A stretch of DNA of 64,000 bases from Sophora flavescens (GCA_030762895.1 CM061063.1:71545836-71609835), one strand, 5' to 3'; counted from the stretch's first letter, positions 47,350-60,195 are shown. Numbers and translations are program-made. Notes: generated from the sequence alone by a model not told the origin.

Positions 47350-48161
47350 GATGAGGCATCACTCATTATTTTAACAATATTGGTCACTCAAGAATCTGAT
47401 AAACTCCGGATGGTATGTAAGGTTATTTGCATCATTGTTTTGTCCTCCAGTGCATGCTACCTCTTCTGCTGAATCTGAAGTATTGAGCCCTCTTGGTTTA
47501 AACCATTCATTGGTGCTACCATTAGAGTTATCAAATCATACCATTAAACTTATATTTACTTTTATTGAGACATGAGAGTGAACACGACAGGGGAGTGTTG
47601 GAAGAAAACCTCTTGCCTTAATATGAGAATTTAGGTTGTTAAGAGACAATAACAATGAGAACAAAGTTATAAAAAAAACAAGGATAAGCAAAGAAAATTA
47701 CGAAAATCATATAAAATTTGTCCCAGTGTTGGTCCCTTGATTTTCATTTAATTGATTCCCCTCAGCCTTTTGATGACACAGATCTTGGCTCCTGTTTCTG
47801 ATTCATCAAACACACCTTCTTTGATCATTCCTTAATAATTTTGCCCCAGTATATTCAGCCAGATAAAATTGCCCCAGAATGGTGGGTGCTTGCAGAAGTG
47901 TTGGACCCTATCCTTCGCCTAGGCTGCTCTTGCAGGTTTTCATCCTAAGGTTTCTTTGCCCTAACTTTTGCCTAGGTTGCCTTCTCGGGTTTTCAACCTA
48001 GCGGGCCTGGACTTTTCTATTGTTCTTTTGCCCTAACTTTTGCCTAGGCTGCCCTTTTGGGTTTTCAACCTAGCGAGCCTTTGTTTTCCTTTTGTTTTCA
48101 TTATTCTTTTGCCCTAACTTTTGCTTAGGCTGCCTTTTCGGGTTTTCAACCTAGCGGGCCT
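47350..48161 (-). other. Ogre 3' untranslated region with a 71-82-bp triplicate
   Basis: Between 47940 and 48160 the phrase TTTTGCCTAGGCTGCC...GGGTTTTCAACCTAGCGGGCC recurs three times at about 71 and 82 bp spacing. The remainder has no gene. Confidence 0.75.
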
Positions 48162-50951
48162 TCAAGCGTAGAACTTTTTCACAGCATCAGAATTTACTGG
48201 CCTTGGTAGCTTTTCCCCATCCATGTTTTGCAGAATCAAAGCACCTCCTGAGAACGCTTGTTTGACAATATAAGGACCTTCATAATTTGGTGCCCATTTT
48301 CCTCGGGAATCCTATTGACTAGGGAGGACTTTCTTTAAGACCAGGTCTCCCGCACGAAACTCTCTAGGATGAACCTTTTTATTGAAAGCTCTTGCCATTC
48401 TGTTTTGATACAATTGCCCGTGACAGATAGCTGCCACCCTTTTCTCTTCTATCATGTTCAACTCCTCATATTGAGTTTTCACCCACTCAAATTCTTCTAA
48501 GTCTGCTTCCATCAAGACTCTTAGCGAAGGGAGTTCTACTTCGATAGGTGAGACAGCCTCCATCCCGTACACCAGAGAGAAAGGGGTTGCCCCAGTGCTT
48601 GATCGTATGTTAGTCCGATAAGCATGTAGAGCATATGGCAGCATTTCGTGCCAGTCCTTATAGTTTACAACCATCTTGGCCACGATCTTCTTGACATTTT
48701 TGTTTGCTGCTTCAACCGCACCATTCATTTGAGGCCTATAAGCAGCCGAATTGTGGTGTTTGATTTTGAGACCATCGCAGAACTTTTAAATATCGGTACC
48801 ATTAAGATTGACATCATTATCTGTGATTATCCTTTCTGGGATCCTGTATCTACAGACAATGTCCTTTTTGAGGAATTTGAGAAACACCCTTTGAGTTATG
48901 CTGGCATATGAAGCAGCTTCTACCCATTTAGTGAAATAGTCTATAGCCACCAAAATGAAATGATGACCATTGGAAGCCTTGGGATTAATGGGACCGATGA
49001 CATCTATTCCCCACATCGAAAAAGGCCATGGGGATGCTAAACTGTGCAGTGGAAATGCAGGTGCATTAACCCGGTCTCCATGCATCTGGCATTTTTGGCA
49101 TCTACGAACGTGCTCCATGCAATCTGACTCCATAGTAGACCAATAATAGCCACTTCTCAAGATCTTCCTAGCCATCATGTGACCATTAGCATGAGTCCCA
49201 CAGATTCCTTCATGAACTTCAATCATGATCCATTTAGCTTCGCGAGCATCCACACATCTGAGTAGGGTACCATCATATCCTCTTTTGTACAAGACTTCCT
49301 TGTTTAAGAAAAAGGCCATAGCCAGTCTTTGGATGGTCTTTTTATTTACTTCGCTCGCCTCTACCGGGTATTCCTTGGTCTGAATATATCGCTTGATATC
49401 ATGATACCAAGGCCTACCATCAGGTTCTCCTTCCACATGAGCACAGTACGCCGGTTCATCTTGCACTCTAATTTGGATGGGTTGGACATTGGTATAGATA
49501 TCCAGCTTGGTCATGGCAGCTAGTGTGGCTAAAGCATCATGAAATTGATTTTTGTCTCGACTTAAATGCGAGAAAGTAATCTGGTCAAACTTTGCAATCA
49601 ACTGAGTCAATTATTTCTGATATGGAATCAACTTGGAGTCCTTGGTCTGCCATTCACCATTGACTTGGTAAATGATTAAAGCTGAATCCCCGAAGACTTT
49701 CAACTGCTTTATACCCAGTTCAAGTGCCATTTGCAATACACCAACACATGCCTCGTATTCTGCAATATTATTTGTACACTCGAAATTCAGCTTTATGATC
49801 GTCGGGTATTGCTTGCCATCTGGTGAGATAGCCATTACCCCTATGCCGTTGCCATGCATATTGACTGCTCCATCAAAATACATTTTCCACATATATTCCT
49901 GTTCCTCATATTCTTCGAGGGACATTATCTCTCCATCTGGGAACTCGGAATTGACAGGCCATCCATCCTCAAGAGGATTCTCTGCTAAATGATCAGCAAT
50001 CACGCTTCCTTTGATGGACTTTTGAGCCACATATTTGATATCAAATTCTGACAATATCATTTGCCACTTCGAAACCCTTAAGGAAATATAAGGACTTTCG
50101 AAGATATACTTCAAAGGATCCATTCGAGAAATTAGACAAGTGGTGTGATATAACATGTACTGTCTGAGTTTTCTGGAGGTCCATACTAGTGCACAACAAG
50201 TCTTCTCGATTGCCATATAACGAGTCTCACAGGTGTTGAACTTCTTACTTAGATAGTAAATTGCCTGTTCCTTCCTTCCAGATTCATCATGTTGTCCCAG
50301 CATTGCCCCCATTGAGGTTGGCAATATGGTGAGATAGAGTAATAATGGACGACCTTGGGTAGGTGGTACCAACACTGGGGGATTCAGTAGATATTCTTTT
50401 ATCTTATCAAAGGCTTCTTGACAGTCATCATCCCATCTTCCTGGATTATTCTTCCTGAGGAGTTTGAAGATTGGTTCACATGTGCTAGTCAGATTTGCAA
50501 TGAAGCACGCAATATAGTTCAATCTTCCAAGGAAACCCCTTACTTCTCGCTCGTTCTTAGGTGCTGACATATCGCGTATTGCTTCCACATTGTTTGGGTC
50601 CACCTTTATTCCTCATTTACTGACAACAAAGCCAAGTAAGTTCCCTGCGGATGCGCCAAAAGTACATTTTGCAGGGTTGAGGCGTAACTTGTACTTCCTT
50701 AGCCGCTCGAACAACTTTCTCAAAACTGCCGCATGGCTTTCTCCTTCCTTGGACTTGTCCACTATATCATCAACGTATACCTCTACCTCCTTATGCATCA
50801 TATCATGGAACAATGCCACCATAGCACGTTGGTAAGTGGCCCCAGCGTTCTTTAATACAAAAGGCATCACTTTGTAACAAAAAGTTCCCCAAGGAGTGAT
50901 AAAAGTTGTCTTTTCTTTATCATCATTGTCCATGAGGATCTGATTGTACCC
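48162..50951 (-). pseudogene. Ogre RT C terminus, RNase H, archaeal RNase H and integrase
   Basis: One frame with four stops (50613, 49611, 48786, 48312). RT: TPWGTFCYKVMPFVLKNAGA then EVYVDDIVDKSKEGE (catalytic VDD). RNase H: GAMLGQHDESGRKEQAIYYL. A second, archaeal-type RNase H follows (MYFDGAVNMHGNGIGVMAIS; NIAEYEACVGVLQMALELGI; VFGDSALIIYQV). Integrase: H2C2 zinc finger HEGICGTHANGHMMARKIL ... RRCQKCQMHGD, core GIDVIGPINPKASNGHHFIL, then NGAVEAANKNVKKIVAKMVV. The C terminus reads KWAPNYEGPY and ends KKFYA at TGA 48162-48164. Dual RNase H defines the Tat/Ogre group. Confidence 0.92.
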
Positions 50952-50956
50952 AGAAT

Positions 50957-51013
50957 TGTTGGTGTAAGCCCTAGAGGCCAGTGTATTTCTTAGACTTACA
51001 TTTGTATCTTGCC

Positions 51014-51053
<40 letters not shown>

Positions 51054-52382
51054 ATGAGACATTCCAGTTTATTGTGTTACTTGTTTAAACATAATAAAGT
51101 CCTTAGAATAGAAATTTCAGTTTAATAGAATATCAAGTACATGACTTGATCGTGAGACACTATTGAACAATGAAATCTTATTCTTAAATATCCGTAGTCA
51201 AGTATTTTATTAATAAGGACAATAATAATACATTGAGACTATTATGTGTGCAGACTGATGACTATATCTCACGGGTCATGGATATGAGATATCGAGTCGC
51301 CACATAGGTACACATTAGAGTAATGATGTACTGGATTGACCCACCATGAGAACACTACATGGAGCGTTATGTGAGTGTCATAAGTAGTTCTCATAGTGAC
51401 AATGGTGTATGCAATCCTTCGACCTGAAATCACTACGATCCCTACATGAGGAGTCGTGTGCTTTAATATCGTCAAACGTCATCTGTAATAGGATGATTAT
51501 AAAGACGGTCATTGGGCATACCATGAGCCATGCAGAGGGATGTGAGTGACCTAGATGGAATTTGTCCCTCCTACATAACAGGAGTAATATCTGTGGGCCC
51601 CCTGATAGAGTGAGACTGTAAAATGCATGGCCGTGCTGAAATGAGTCAATATGAGATATTGACCTCATTTGTTGTTAAGTCTACTAGGGTATCAGGGAAC
51701 ATGATATTGAACCATACAAGGGTGACACATTCTATGTCTTGTGTTCAATATAGATATATGGACAAAGGGATAATAATGCACATGAATATTTGTCACAGAA
51801 AGGTTTCGTCAAATCACTGACTTTCTCACTACTTAGGTGGCAGTGATGTATTGCTAGATACCGCTCACTGTTTGTAATATTAAATGGGATTTAATATTAC
51901 TACTAACGTTTTGGGAACCTATAGGGTCACACACATAAGAGCGGATCAAAAGAAGCATTAAAAGGAGAGTTGGACTCTTCTATTGGGCCTAGCGCATAGT
52001 ACATGGGGCTTAGGTCAAACGCTGCTCACTAACTCACTTAAGGAGGTGCTACTATAAGTAGACCACTTAAGCTATTGTGCCTACACGTTTTTTTACCCTA
52101 GCCGCACATAGAGAGTGATAGTAAGCAGCATGTCTCGGTTTTCGAAGCTAGCACTGTGAGGTAGAGACGCTTCGTGTTCGTGACGTTGGACATTCATGGG
52201 ATCTGCTCGTGTGGATACCTTAGAGACATCGTTCGTGCGGTGTTCGTGATAGACGATTTCAATCAATTGTCATCGCTTCAAGAGGTAAATCTTCTAACCA
52301 TGAATCATGACCATTCGCAAGGATCCTTCGATGGGAATTTTTTTCCACTGCGTTATTTTGTTTTATACGCAAATTCACAACA
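50957..52382 (+). mobile_element. Solo LTR inside the Ogre reverse transcriptase
   Basis: 1426 bp with TG...CA ends (TGTTGGTGTAAGCCCTAGAG ... AAATTCACAACA), 5-bp inverted termini TGTTG/CAACA and a 5-bp duplication AGAAT (50952-50956 and 52383-52387). It has no internal coding region. A TATA-like CTACTATAAGTAGACC lies near 52050, supporting + orientation, opposite to its Ogre host. Contains (AT)n at 51015-51050. The family cannot be named from the LTR alone. Confidence 0.9.
51015..51050. repeat. (AT)n microsatellite in the solo LTR
   Basis: About 18 TA units just inside the left end of the solo LTR. Confidence 0.95.
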
Positions 52383-52387
52383 AGAAT

Positions 52388-53033
52388 ACCTGTCCATGAA
52401 ATAAAACCTGTGACTTATGGCTGTACTGTCTACAAGGACATCAATATGAGGTAGGGGAAATCGTCCTTTGGACTGGCTTTATTCAGGTCTCGGTAGTCCA
52501 TGCACATTCTGACCCTTCCATCCTTCTTTGGTACCGGAACAATATTAGCTACCCATTCCGGGTATCTAGCTACTTCCAGAAAGCCAGCCTCCAACTGCTT
52601 GGTCACTTCTTCCTTGATCTTCAGCGACATCTCAGGATGCATTCTCCTTAATTTTTGCTTCTTTGGAGCCATATCTGGGTATAAGGGAATTTTATGCGTT
52701 GCTATCTCAGGATCTAAACCTGGCATATCTCTGTAGGACCATGCAAAAACATCCAGATATTCTTTGAATAGTGCAACCATTTCTTCTCGCTCTGGGTTAT
52801 CCACTATTTTCAACTCCTTCTTATCTTCCTCGGTTCCCATATTGATCACTTTTGCAACCTCATCATTCGAGCTAATCCCTTCCTCTGACCGTTTCACCAC
52901 TTTTATGAATTCTTCAATGTCTTCTTCCTCCTCATCGGATTTAAGATTGTATTCATCAGCGGCCGCGAGGGAATCAATAAATGAACTTTCAAAGTTCCTC
53001 TCCTGAGGTAAATCTTTAGTGGAAGGAGCATCC
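52388..53033 (-). pseudogene. Ogre reverse transcriptase, N-terminal part
   Basis: Acidic linker, then RT: IATHKIPLYPDMAPKKQKLR, EVTKQLEAGFLEVARYPEWV, ANIVPVPKKDGRVRMCMDYR and DLNKASPKDDFP. A missing C near 52457 shifts the frame within FPLPHIDVLV. The domain is cut at 52387 by the solo LTR and resumes at 50951. Confidence 0.9.
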
Positions 53034-53232
53034 CTGGAAGAGAAAGTCAGGAATAGGAGAAGTATAGGCAAGGGTTTTATTTATGATAGAAAAGCTTAAA
53101 CAAAATAAATAAATGAAAGAGAGAAAAGAAACGATGGAATCGAAAGGAAAACATCAGACAAAGTATTACGTTTTCATTCATGTCTCAAAGAAAGTAAACA
53201 CCAGTTCATAATTAGTGCAATAAGATAATTAC
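53034..53232 (-). other. Predicted intron between Ogre protease and RT
   Basis: On the - strand, donor ATGAA|GTAATTATC and acceptor TTTCTCTTCCAG|GGATGC bound 199 nt. Removing it joins the G-patch frame to the RT frame in phase (…SMK then DAPSTKDLPQE). Ogre elements are known to carry a spliced intron between PRO and RT, so position and signals agree. Confidence 0.75.
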
Positions 53233-53639
53233 TTCATGGAAATAACATCAACAAACGGTTCAGATCGCCAATTGTTGAGAACTTCATTGATAGCAGGGAG
53301 ATAGATGACATGGTTCTCGTCCAGATCCTCTTCAAGTGTGCTGATAGTGAAGTGAGGGGAAAATGACTTTGCGGGACTGATAACTTCAGCAGCTACTGGG
53401 AAAGTCTTCATCAGGAGGGGAAGATACTTTCTCTCGCACTCTTCTTCTTCCTTGTTCTCAAGAGTCATGAATTTCATCCCTTCTGTCAGGTTGGGCTGAT
53501 ACCCCAATCCGCGCCTTCCTCCTCTCACAGCCGCTTCAATTGACCGAGAGATCCCTTGCAGCTGAGGCCCTAGGCCTTTTCCTCTTTGATACCCGTTCTT
53601 TTCCATGATGCGGACTACTACTTCATTCACATTCTTCAT
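53229..53639 (-). pseudogene. Ogre G-patch domain segment
   Basis: VVVRIMEKNGYQRGKGLGPQ followed by GRRGLGYQP is a G-patch-like glycine motif located between protease and RT, as known in legume Ogre-like polyproteins. The frame runs into a predicted intron at its end (GTAATT donor at 53231-53232). Confidence 0.75.
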
Positions 53640-54900
53640 TGGGGGCTCCCTTTTTCTCGTTCTCTGACTTCAATACCTCAAAACTACGCAGTGAGTCATC
53701 TTCCATCCGCTCTGTGCTTTCCACATAAGGTATTGTGGCGGGCTTTGTCAGCATGATTTCCTCTTCACCATGGACAGTAATAACGGATCCATCCTGAATA
53801 TACTTCAAACACTGATGCAGAGTCGATGGGACCACTCCTGCCTCATGGATCCAAGACCTCCCCAGAAGCATGGTGTAAGCTGGCTGGATTTCCATGACCT
53901 GAAAGAGGACAGGGAAAGAACTAGGCCCTATTTCAATGGACAGAGTTATCTCTCCTAAGATTCCTCTTGCTGTCCCATCAAAGGCTCACACAATAATTTC
54001 TTGTGGTGTCAAATCTACCGCGCTTATATTCAGCTGCTTGAGTGTGGTCATTGGAACCACATTCAACGCCGAACCACCATCTACAAGCACCTTTGCAATC
54101 ACAAACCTTTAGAGTGATGTGTAAGGCTTTAGGGCTACTGCGGGATTTCGAGGCCACTTCATCTTCCGAGAAAGTAATCATGTTGACATGCCTGATTGGG
54201 TCCACCATATTTACCACATTTTCCGAAGTGACGTCAGGTTTGACATACGCTTCATTCAACACCTTCAGTAATGCCTTGCGATGCAATTTTGATGTCAAGA
54301 CAAGCGACAAAAGAGATATCCTTGCCGGAGTTTTCTTCAACTGTTCTACCACATCATATTCGCTTTGCTTCATGATCTTCATAAACTCTTCTTCTTCCTT
54401 CCCTTTTCTTTCATCCATAGTTTTCTCTTCTTCGGCTTCCTTCATCATTGTTTTTTCAGAAGGGGTGTAGCATCGCCGGCTCCTTGTAATCCCTCCAATT
54501 CTCACAATATTAGTAACTTGGGCCTTCGAGGTCTCCCCCGCGGCTCCAGTTAGTTCAACTTTCTGTTCATAATTCCATGGTACAGCATGCGTATCAGCAT
54601 AAACAAAAGGAGTTGGCTTGCTCACCCTTACAATGACTCTTTCTGGGTCTGAAGGTTTGTTCAAGGGTGGTACTCGGAGTACAACTTTTTCAACTACATT
54701 GACTTCCTCTGCACAGACTCCTCGGCTTGAATCACCCCCAAGGTGAGTAATTTCTGAACCTGGACTTTGAAATCCCAACAAGTTTCGATACCGTGCCCCA
54801 TTTGCCCATGATGATAGTCACACCTTAGATCCTTGGCGTACCCCCTTTCTTCTCTTGGAATCCTCACTGGTGCAACGATGTTGTATCCCACCTTCTTCAG
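53623..54900 (-). pseudogene. Ogre gag C terminus and aspartic protease, frameshifted
   Basis: LRCDYHHGQMGHGIETCWDF near 54800 is the knuckle-like gag end. Frames then change near 54720 and 54090. The protease active site VLVDGGSALN (DGG in place of DTG, usual for this clade) reads on the - strand at about 54061-54091 in a frame different from its upstream neighbour. TMLLGRSWIHEAGVVPS near 53860 is the C-terminal flap/LLGR region. At least two indels break it. Confidence 0.8.
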
Positions 54901-56466
54901 TTATTCGAAAATCTTCTGCATTGGCACTCGTAGTTCCAGCACCTTCCTGATTGGGGACTCTATTACCTCCAAATTGTTTACTCGATTTCCATCATTATGA
55001 TTCGGGATTGGATTCCTAACGATATTAGGCCCGACCTCTTCTTCGAACCCTAGCCTCCCACAAGCAATCAACTTTCTCACTGCTGTCTTAAAGACTTCGC
55101 AATCCTCAATAGAATGCCCTGTGACATCCATATGAAACTTGCAAGTCTGATTTGGATTGTACCAAGCAGTAAATGGTGGTTCTAAGGGACGTACAGGGTT
55201 TCCCGAAATCAAGTGGCGATCAAACAATTGTTGGAATAAATCCGTATTAGAGATGGACAATTTCGGGAAGGGTGGCAGATTTGAACTCTGGAAACGTCCT
55301 TGGTTTGGGAAATTTGGGCGAGGTGAAGGGTAGTTTGGACGGTTTTGTGGGGGTGCAGACGGGTAACGGGTGTATGATGGGCGGGCAAGGTTATATGGTT
55401 GGGGGGCAGGAATGTTGCTGATTTGGTTTTGTGGGTAAGTGTTGGTTTGTGAGGATGGGTAAAGCGGGGTTTGTGTCTGGTATGGGATATGTTGGTTAGG
55501 GTTATAGGGTGCTTGGTACCGAGGATTAAAACTCCGTTGGTGTTGTACATAATTCGCCTCAACTTCCTTCTTCTTCGATTGAAATCCCTTCCGGGATGCA
55601 CTTCCTTCACCATCATTCTTGGGAAGTTTTCCAGTTCTTGACAAAAACTCAATCCTTTCACCGGCGGCGATCAAGTCAGAGAAATCTTTGTAGGTGGCCC
55701 CAGTCATGGCCTCTATAAAAGGTGCTCCGAGGGTTCCTAGAAAGTATGAGCACATTTCAGATAAGGTCAACGGGGGCTAAACTTGTACAGCCAAACTCCT
55801 CCACCTTTGGGCATATTGCTTGAAGGGCTCCTCACTTCTTTTCTGCAGTGTAGTCAATTGTTCACGACTTGGGGCTGCATCCAGGTTAATTTTGTATTGG
55901 TCCATAAATAAGTTTGTCAATCTCGTCCATCGCGAGATCTTGGAATGGTCCAATTGAAGGTACCATTCTAAGGCGAGGCCAGTCAAACTTTCTTGGAAGA
56001 AGCTGATAAGGAATTTGTCATCCTTGGACCAGATTTCCATCTTGGTGGCGTAACTAATGAGGTGAAATCGTGGGTTCCCACTTCCATCATATTTGGAGAA
56101 GTCAGGAATCTTGAAGTCTTTGGGGATCACGACATCCGTGGCAGGACATGGCTCTTCTATCTGGAGAGGGCCGTAGGTACTCGGGTCTTTTATCGCTTTT
56201 ATCTGTTCTTCCATATTCTCCATCCATTCATCTCTCATCTTATCCTTACCAGCCTGGACTCCCGCTGACTGGTTGTGAGTAGACACATGTGGTTGCTCCG
56301 ATGTTGGCGCGGTGTAGCCCGGGACTTCATGATAGGCATTTTCAAAAGGAGGGTATCCTTCTCCAATGGGAAGTGTTATTGGTGCCGTGTGATGTGTCTG
56401 TTCGGGTCCAGACACTCCCTGAATGAGACCCGTGCTAACGTTTGAAAACGTCGGTGCTGTTACCAT
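54901..56466 (-). pseudogene. Ogre gag, one internal stop
   Basis: Starts MVTAPTFSNVSTGLIQGVSG; the capsid-like region includes PDFSKYDGSGNPRFHLISYA and SLTGLALEWYLQLDHSKISR, then QRSEEPFKQYAQRWRSLA-type sequence. TAG at 55777-55779 interrupts an otherwise open frame that resumes with PPLTLSEMCSYFLGTLGAPF, a Retrotrans_gag pattern. A Tyr/Pro/Asn-rich stretch (55290-55560) follows. The frame closes with TAA near 54901. Confidence 0.88.
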
Positions 56467-57215
56467 AGAGGAAATTCACTGCCTACCAGGTTCAATTGCC
56501 TCTCTGTTCGTGCTGAGCATGCTGAGAGATTCCCTCATATCTTGTAATATGGCTTCTAATCTTGCTTGGGTTTCAGCCATCTCGCTCATTCTTCCCCTCA
56601 CATCATCTATCTCAGCTTAGATTTCTTCCTTCCTCAGACGCATTGGCAGCCATCCTAGTCCGAGATCTGGTATCATGAACTCGGGTTTGGTTAGTATTAC
56701 CTTTCCTAGGTCACGCAATAGTTCCTGAATCCTCAGAAGGATGCGACTCTGTGAAGAAAATAAGAAAAACTCATTAGTCAATCCAAAATTTTGTGTGTGT
56801 GCATGTGCAAGTTATCATCCTTTATTCGATCGTGAGGGTATTCTCAGGAAGACTGTCGTATACACCAATAGCAAGAAAACTCATCCTGCAATCAAATCTA
56901 GTGGTATGGTTCCCTCTAGTTTGAATGTAGTTGGTGTCAAGTCCAAGGGAGAATTTACTCCTCGATAGACCACACCCGTACTAGCAACATCCTTATTTTT
57001 ACATAGAAAACACGTCGTTTTTAGGGTAAAAATATAGTTGATGACGTATCTAAGGGAGAATACACTCCTCGATAGATATCATCTAAAAAACGCTCGACAG
57101 TCATGGATGAAAACTTCCCTTTCATTATAAATATTCGGATACAAATCGTGAGTCTTTGATCAAAATAAAAGCAGTACATTGATGGTTTCCATCTTTCTCT
57201 GAGGTCTACAAAGTT
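56467..57215 (-). other. Spacer between Ogre ORF1 and gag
   Basis: No long open frame. Contains a local duplication: AAGGGAGAATTTACTCCTCG near 56945 and AAGGGAGAATACACTCCTCG near 57052. Confidence 0.6.
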
Positions 57216-59213
57216 CTATGTTAAGAGCCTCATCTTCTTTTTCCTGAACCCTCTAGCAAGTTTCTCAAAATGATCGAAGAATTCGGTCACCTTCGGTGGT
57301 AGCTGAAGGAAATGGTTTATACGAACGTGGACGGATGCCTCTTCAAATTGCTCCACCAGCTGGGAAGTGTGATATTGGAGCTTATCCATCACGTCCTCGT
57401 ATTTTCTCTTCCATGCTTCCTTTTCATTCATTACATTTTTCACCACCAATTTCCATCCCTTTACCCATTCTGCATGACGTTGAGCTTCAATCCTTTCAGT
57501 GTTTTTTATCTTGTTTTTGAGCCAACTTTCTCTCATGTTGGCTTCCGCTAATAGCTCGCGATACTTGGCTGCTTCGTCCCACCCTCGATCAGAGTACACT
57601 TCTGTTTGGGCCAAGGATTCCTGCAGGGATTCAAGCCTCTATTCTAGTACATGTATTGTTTCAACGTGAACCCCTATATTTGTCTCAAGCTCCTCTTTCC
57701 TTTTCTGAAGTTTGACAAGCATCTTCTCTTGACATCCTATCTTTGCCAGCAGCCCCTGAATTTCTGCTTCTTTGTCTTTTCTTGCCCTTTTTGCACGACT
57801 CGGGGCTTCGTGGGCATCAGTGCATTCATCCTTCAAATGCTCAATCTGTAAACTCAGCTTCTGCACTTGTCTTTGGAGCGTGATAATAGTTACTTCGGCA
57901 GCTTGGTCTTTCTTATCAAAAATCCTCATCTGAGATTTTAAAACTTCGATTTCTTTCAACATTTGATCTTTGGTCAGAGAATTATTTTCCTTATGGAGAG
58001 GGGATGCAGGCCTTGAAGGGAAACCTTTTCTTACTTCTCTCCGTACTTCATATCTTTTTGTGTGAGCTATGACTCGCCTTCCTAATTCCTTCGGTCCTTT
58101 TATATGGATATCATTCCATGCTGACCTTACTGCTATCGTTTGACTCTTGATGCCTTCACCTTCTTGGTATAGTAAGAATATCCCATCGAGCAGCTCTTTG
58201 GGGGGTTCATCCTGTGTCCACTTGAGGTGACGCATTACCAAAGCTGGTGAGTACGATACACAACCTCGGGGACCCATCAATGGAACATTTGACAAACTTC
58301 CACAGCTGAATACAACTGAATCTCCGTTATACCATGGGCACGTCCAACTAAATGACCGCAAGTCGATCTGATCAAACTCCCATTTCCACTCATATAGCTT
58401 ACGTGGCTTTAGTTGCATGCGAGTGAACCCTTTCAGCGGATCGTCTGTTCTATCAATTTTATCACGAGTGTACAAGTGAGTCATGATCCAAACATACAAT
58501 ATTGATGCACAACATCGCAGTTTCCCTTGTTGATTCTGATGACAAACTTGTAGGGAGAGGAAAGTTTCAGCTAAGATATCAGGGACCGGGTTCACACCAT
58601 ATTCTTCGACCCTATAGAAAACATCCATGGCTGATTGATCAATCAGATCTGGTACAAAAGAAAAGAGCACCAACCCATATATCATGAGGGCTAGTACTTT
58701 GTTGAAAGTAACCCATCGTTGTTGCTGGCCCAGCTTGTTGAGATACACCTCCAAAAACCGCCTCTTCAACCCTTTGGTGGTTCCCTTTTCTGTTTTCTCT
58801 ATCTGTTCCGGTTGAAGCTCCAACCGACTTGCTATCTTCCAATCTGTTACATATTGGCCATAATACATGTAGAAGCGAGTCTTCTTTTGAATGGGCAATC
58901 TTAGCATATAAGCATACTCTTCCATGGTTGGAGTGATGTCCAAGTTAGGCAATTCAAAACACCTCAAAGTTGAGTTCCAATATTGGGCCAATGCACTCAG
59001 AGCGGGAGCGTCCACTAGAATACGGAACAGGTCTAATATTCTACCATACTTGCTGGCAAAGTCTGAGCGTGCTTTTTCTGGCATTTGCTGGCTGAGTTCA
59101 CATAATCTCTTCACGCCATTGAGTGTCACATCGATCTTGATATTTTTCTTGGGACAACTCGCGTTGCTAGTATTCTTTTCTGAACCAAACTTTTCCATGT
59201 TGCATGGACCCAA
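57216..59213 (-). pseudogene. Ogre ORF1 (plant mobile-like DUF7745 protein), one stop
   Basis: Starts MGPCNMEKFGSEKNTSNASC. One frame runs to 57216 (665 codons including the terminal stop), broken only by TAG at 57639-57641. The N-terminal two thirds contain FRILVDAPALSALAQYWNST, FELPNLDITPTMEEYAYMLR, VLALMIYGLVLFSFVPDLID and SFSWTCPWYNG, typical of the DUF7745 proteins specific to Ogre ORF1. The C-terminal third is rich in Glu/Lys/Leu and looks coiled coil (for example LKSQMRIFDKKDQAAEVTII onward). Function is unknown in the family. The lack of other damage in 2 kb contrasts with the decayed pol. Confidence 0.85.
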
Positions 59214-60195
59214 TGGGGTTGAAAACCCTGATGGGTATGCATTACCTTCATTATGAGATAACGCCTATTAGGTGTGCAATAATATTCGAATATGTCATTC
59301 AGGTTTGGGGCAACAATGTGACGCCCCTAGTTTTGTGAATATTCACGATGAGCAAGCATGGCAATTTATGCTTATGATGATAGAGGAGGGAAAGAAAGTA
59401 CGCCCCCTTTTGCCCTAAGCCAGGTAAAACCTAAGGATGGACACGTCGTAAGGTTAGGACTCTAAACAGGTTGGCCACTAGGTCTGCTCTATTAGTGAGA
59501 GTTGGGACGGGTCTAGACCTCTAAAAGTCATGGTCCCCAGATTGCCCTCATAAGAGTATGATTCATGAATCTAGCCACAAGTAGGGATAAACCCTCTCAA
59601 TATCACTATTCCACGATCTCATGTACAATCTGAGTGGTGAACTGACCAGTATTAGGGAGGTACAAGACCTCTTCAATAACAACGTCAGAGCACCGCCTAA
59701 TCCTTGGGTTTTTGAGCAAGCTCGGGTATAGAGCTAAGTGTGTGTGCAATATGTGATAGTGATGTGTCTGAAAGAGGGCATACAAACCTGTAACACTTAA
59801 AAGTAAAAATAAAAAGAGAAGAAAAGAAAAGAAAAACCTGCAAAACACAAACATAGATATATATAAAAATGGTTATAAGTCCTCTATCCTATTGTTAAAA
59901 CATGGGAAAAGAAAAGAAAGGAGGAGGAAACAAAAACATTGTTAGTGAAACATATATAATAATAACGTGAGTTAAAACGCACGCACCACTAACTCTTCTT
60001 ATTTAAATAAGAGGAAAACCCAACCAAAAGGACAATCCAAACAAACAGCACTGCAAATAAAAACATGTTTTGTCATTTAATTATTGCAAGGAGAAAAAAC
60101 GATAAGATACAGCCATAAAAGGTAAAACAAATAAGCTACAAGTTACTAAAAATTTGCAAAACCAATTTTTATGGGCTTGACTCTCTTAAAAGAAG
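59214..60195 (-). other. Ogre 5' untranslated leader
   Basis: About 1 kb between the PBS and ORF1 with only short open frames. No repeats of note. Confidence 0.7.
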
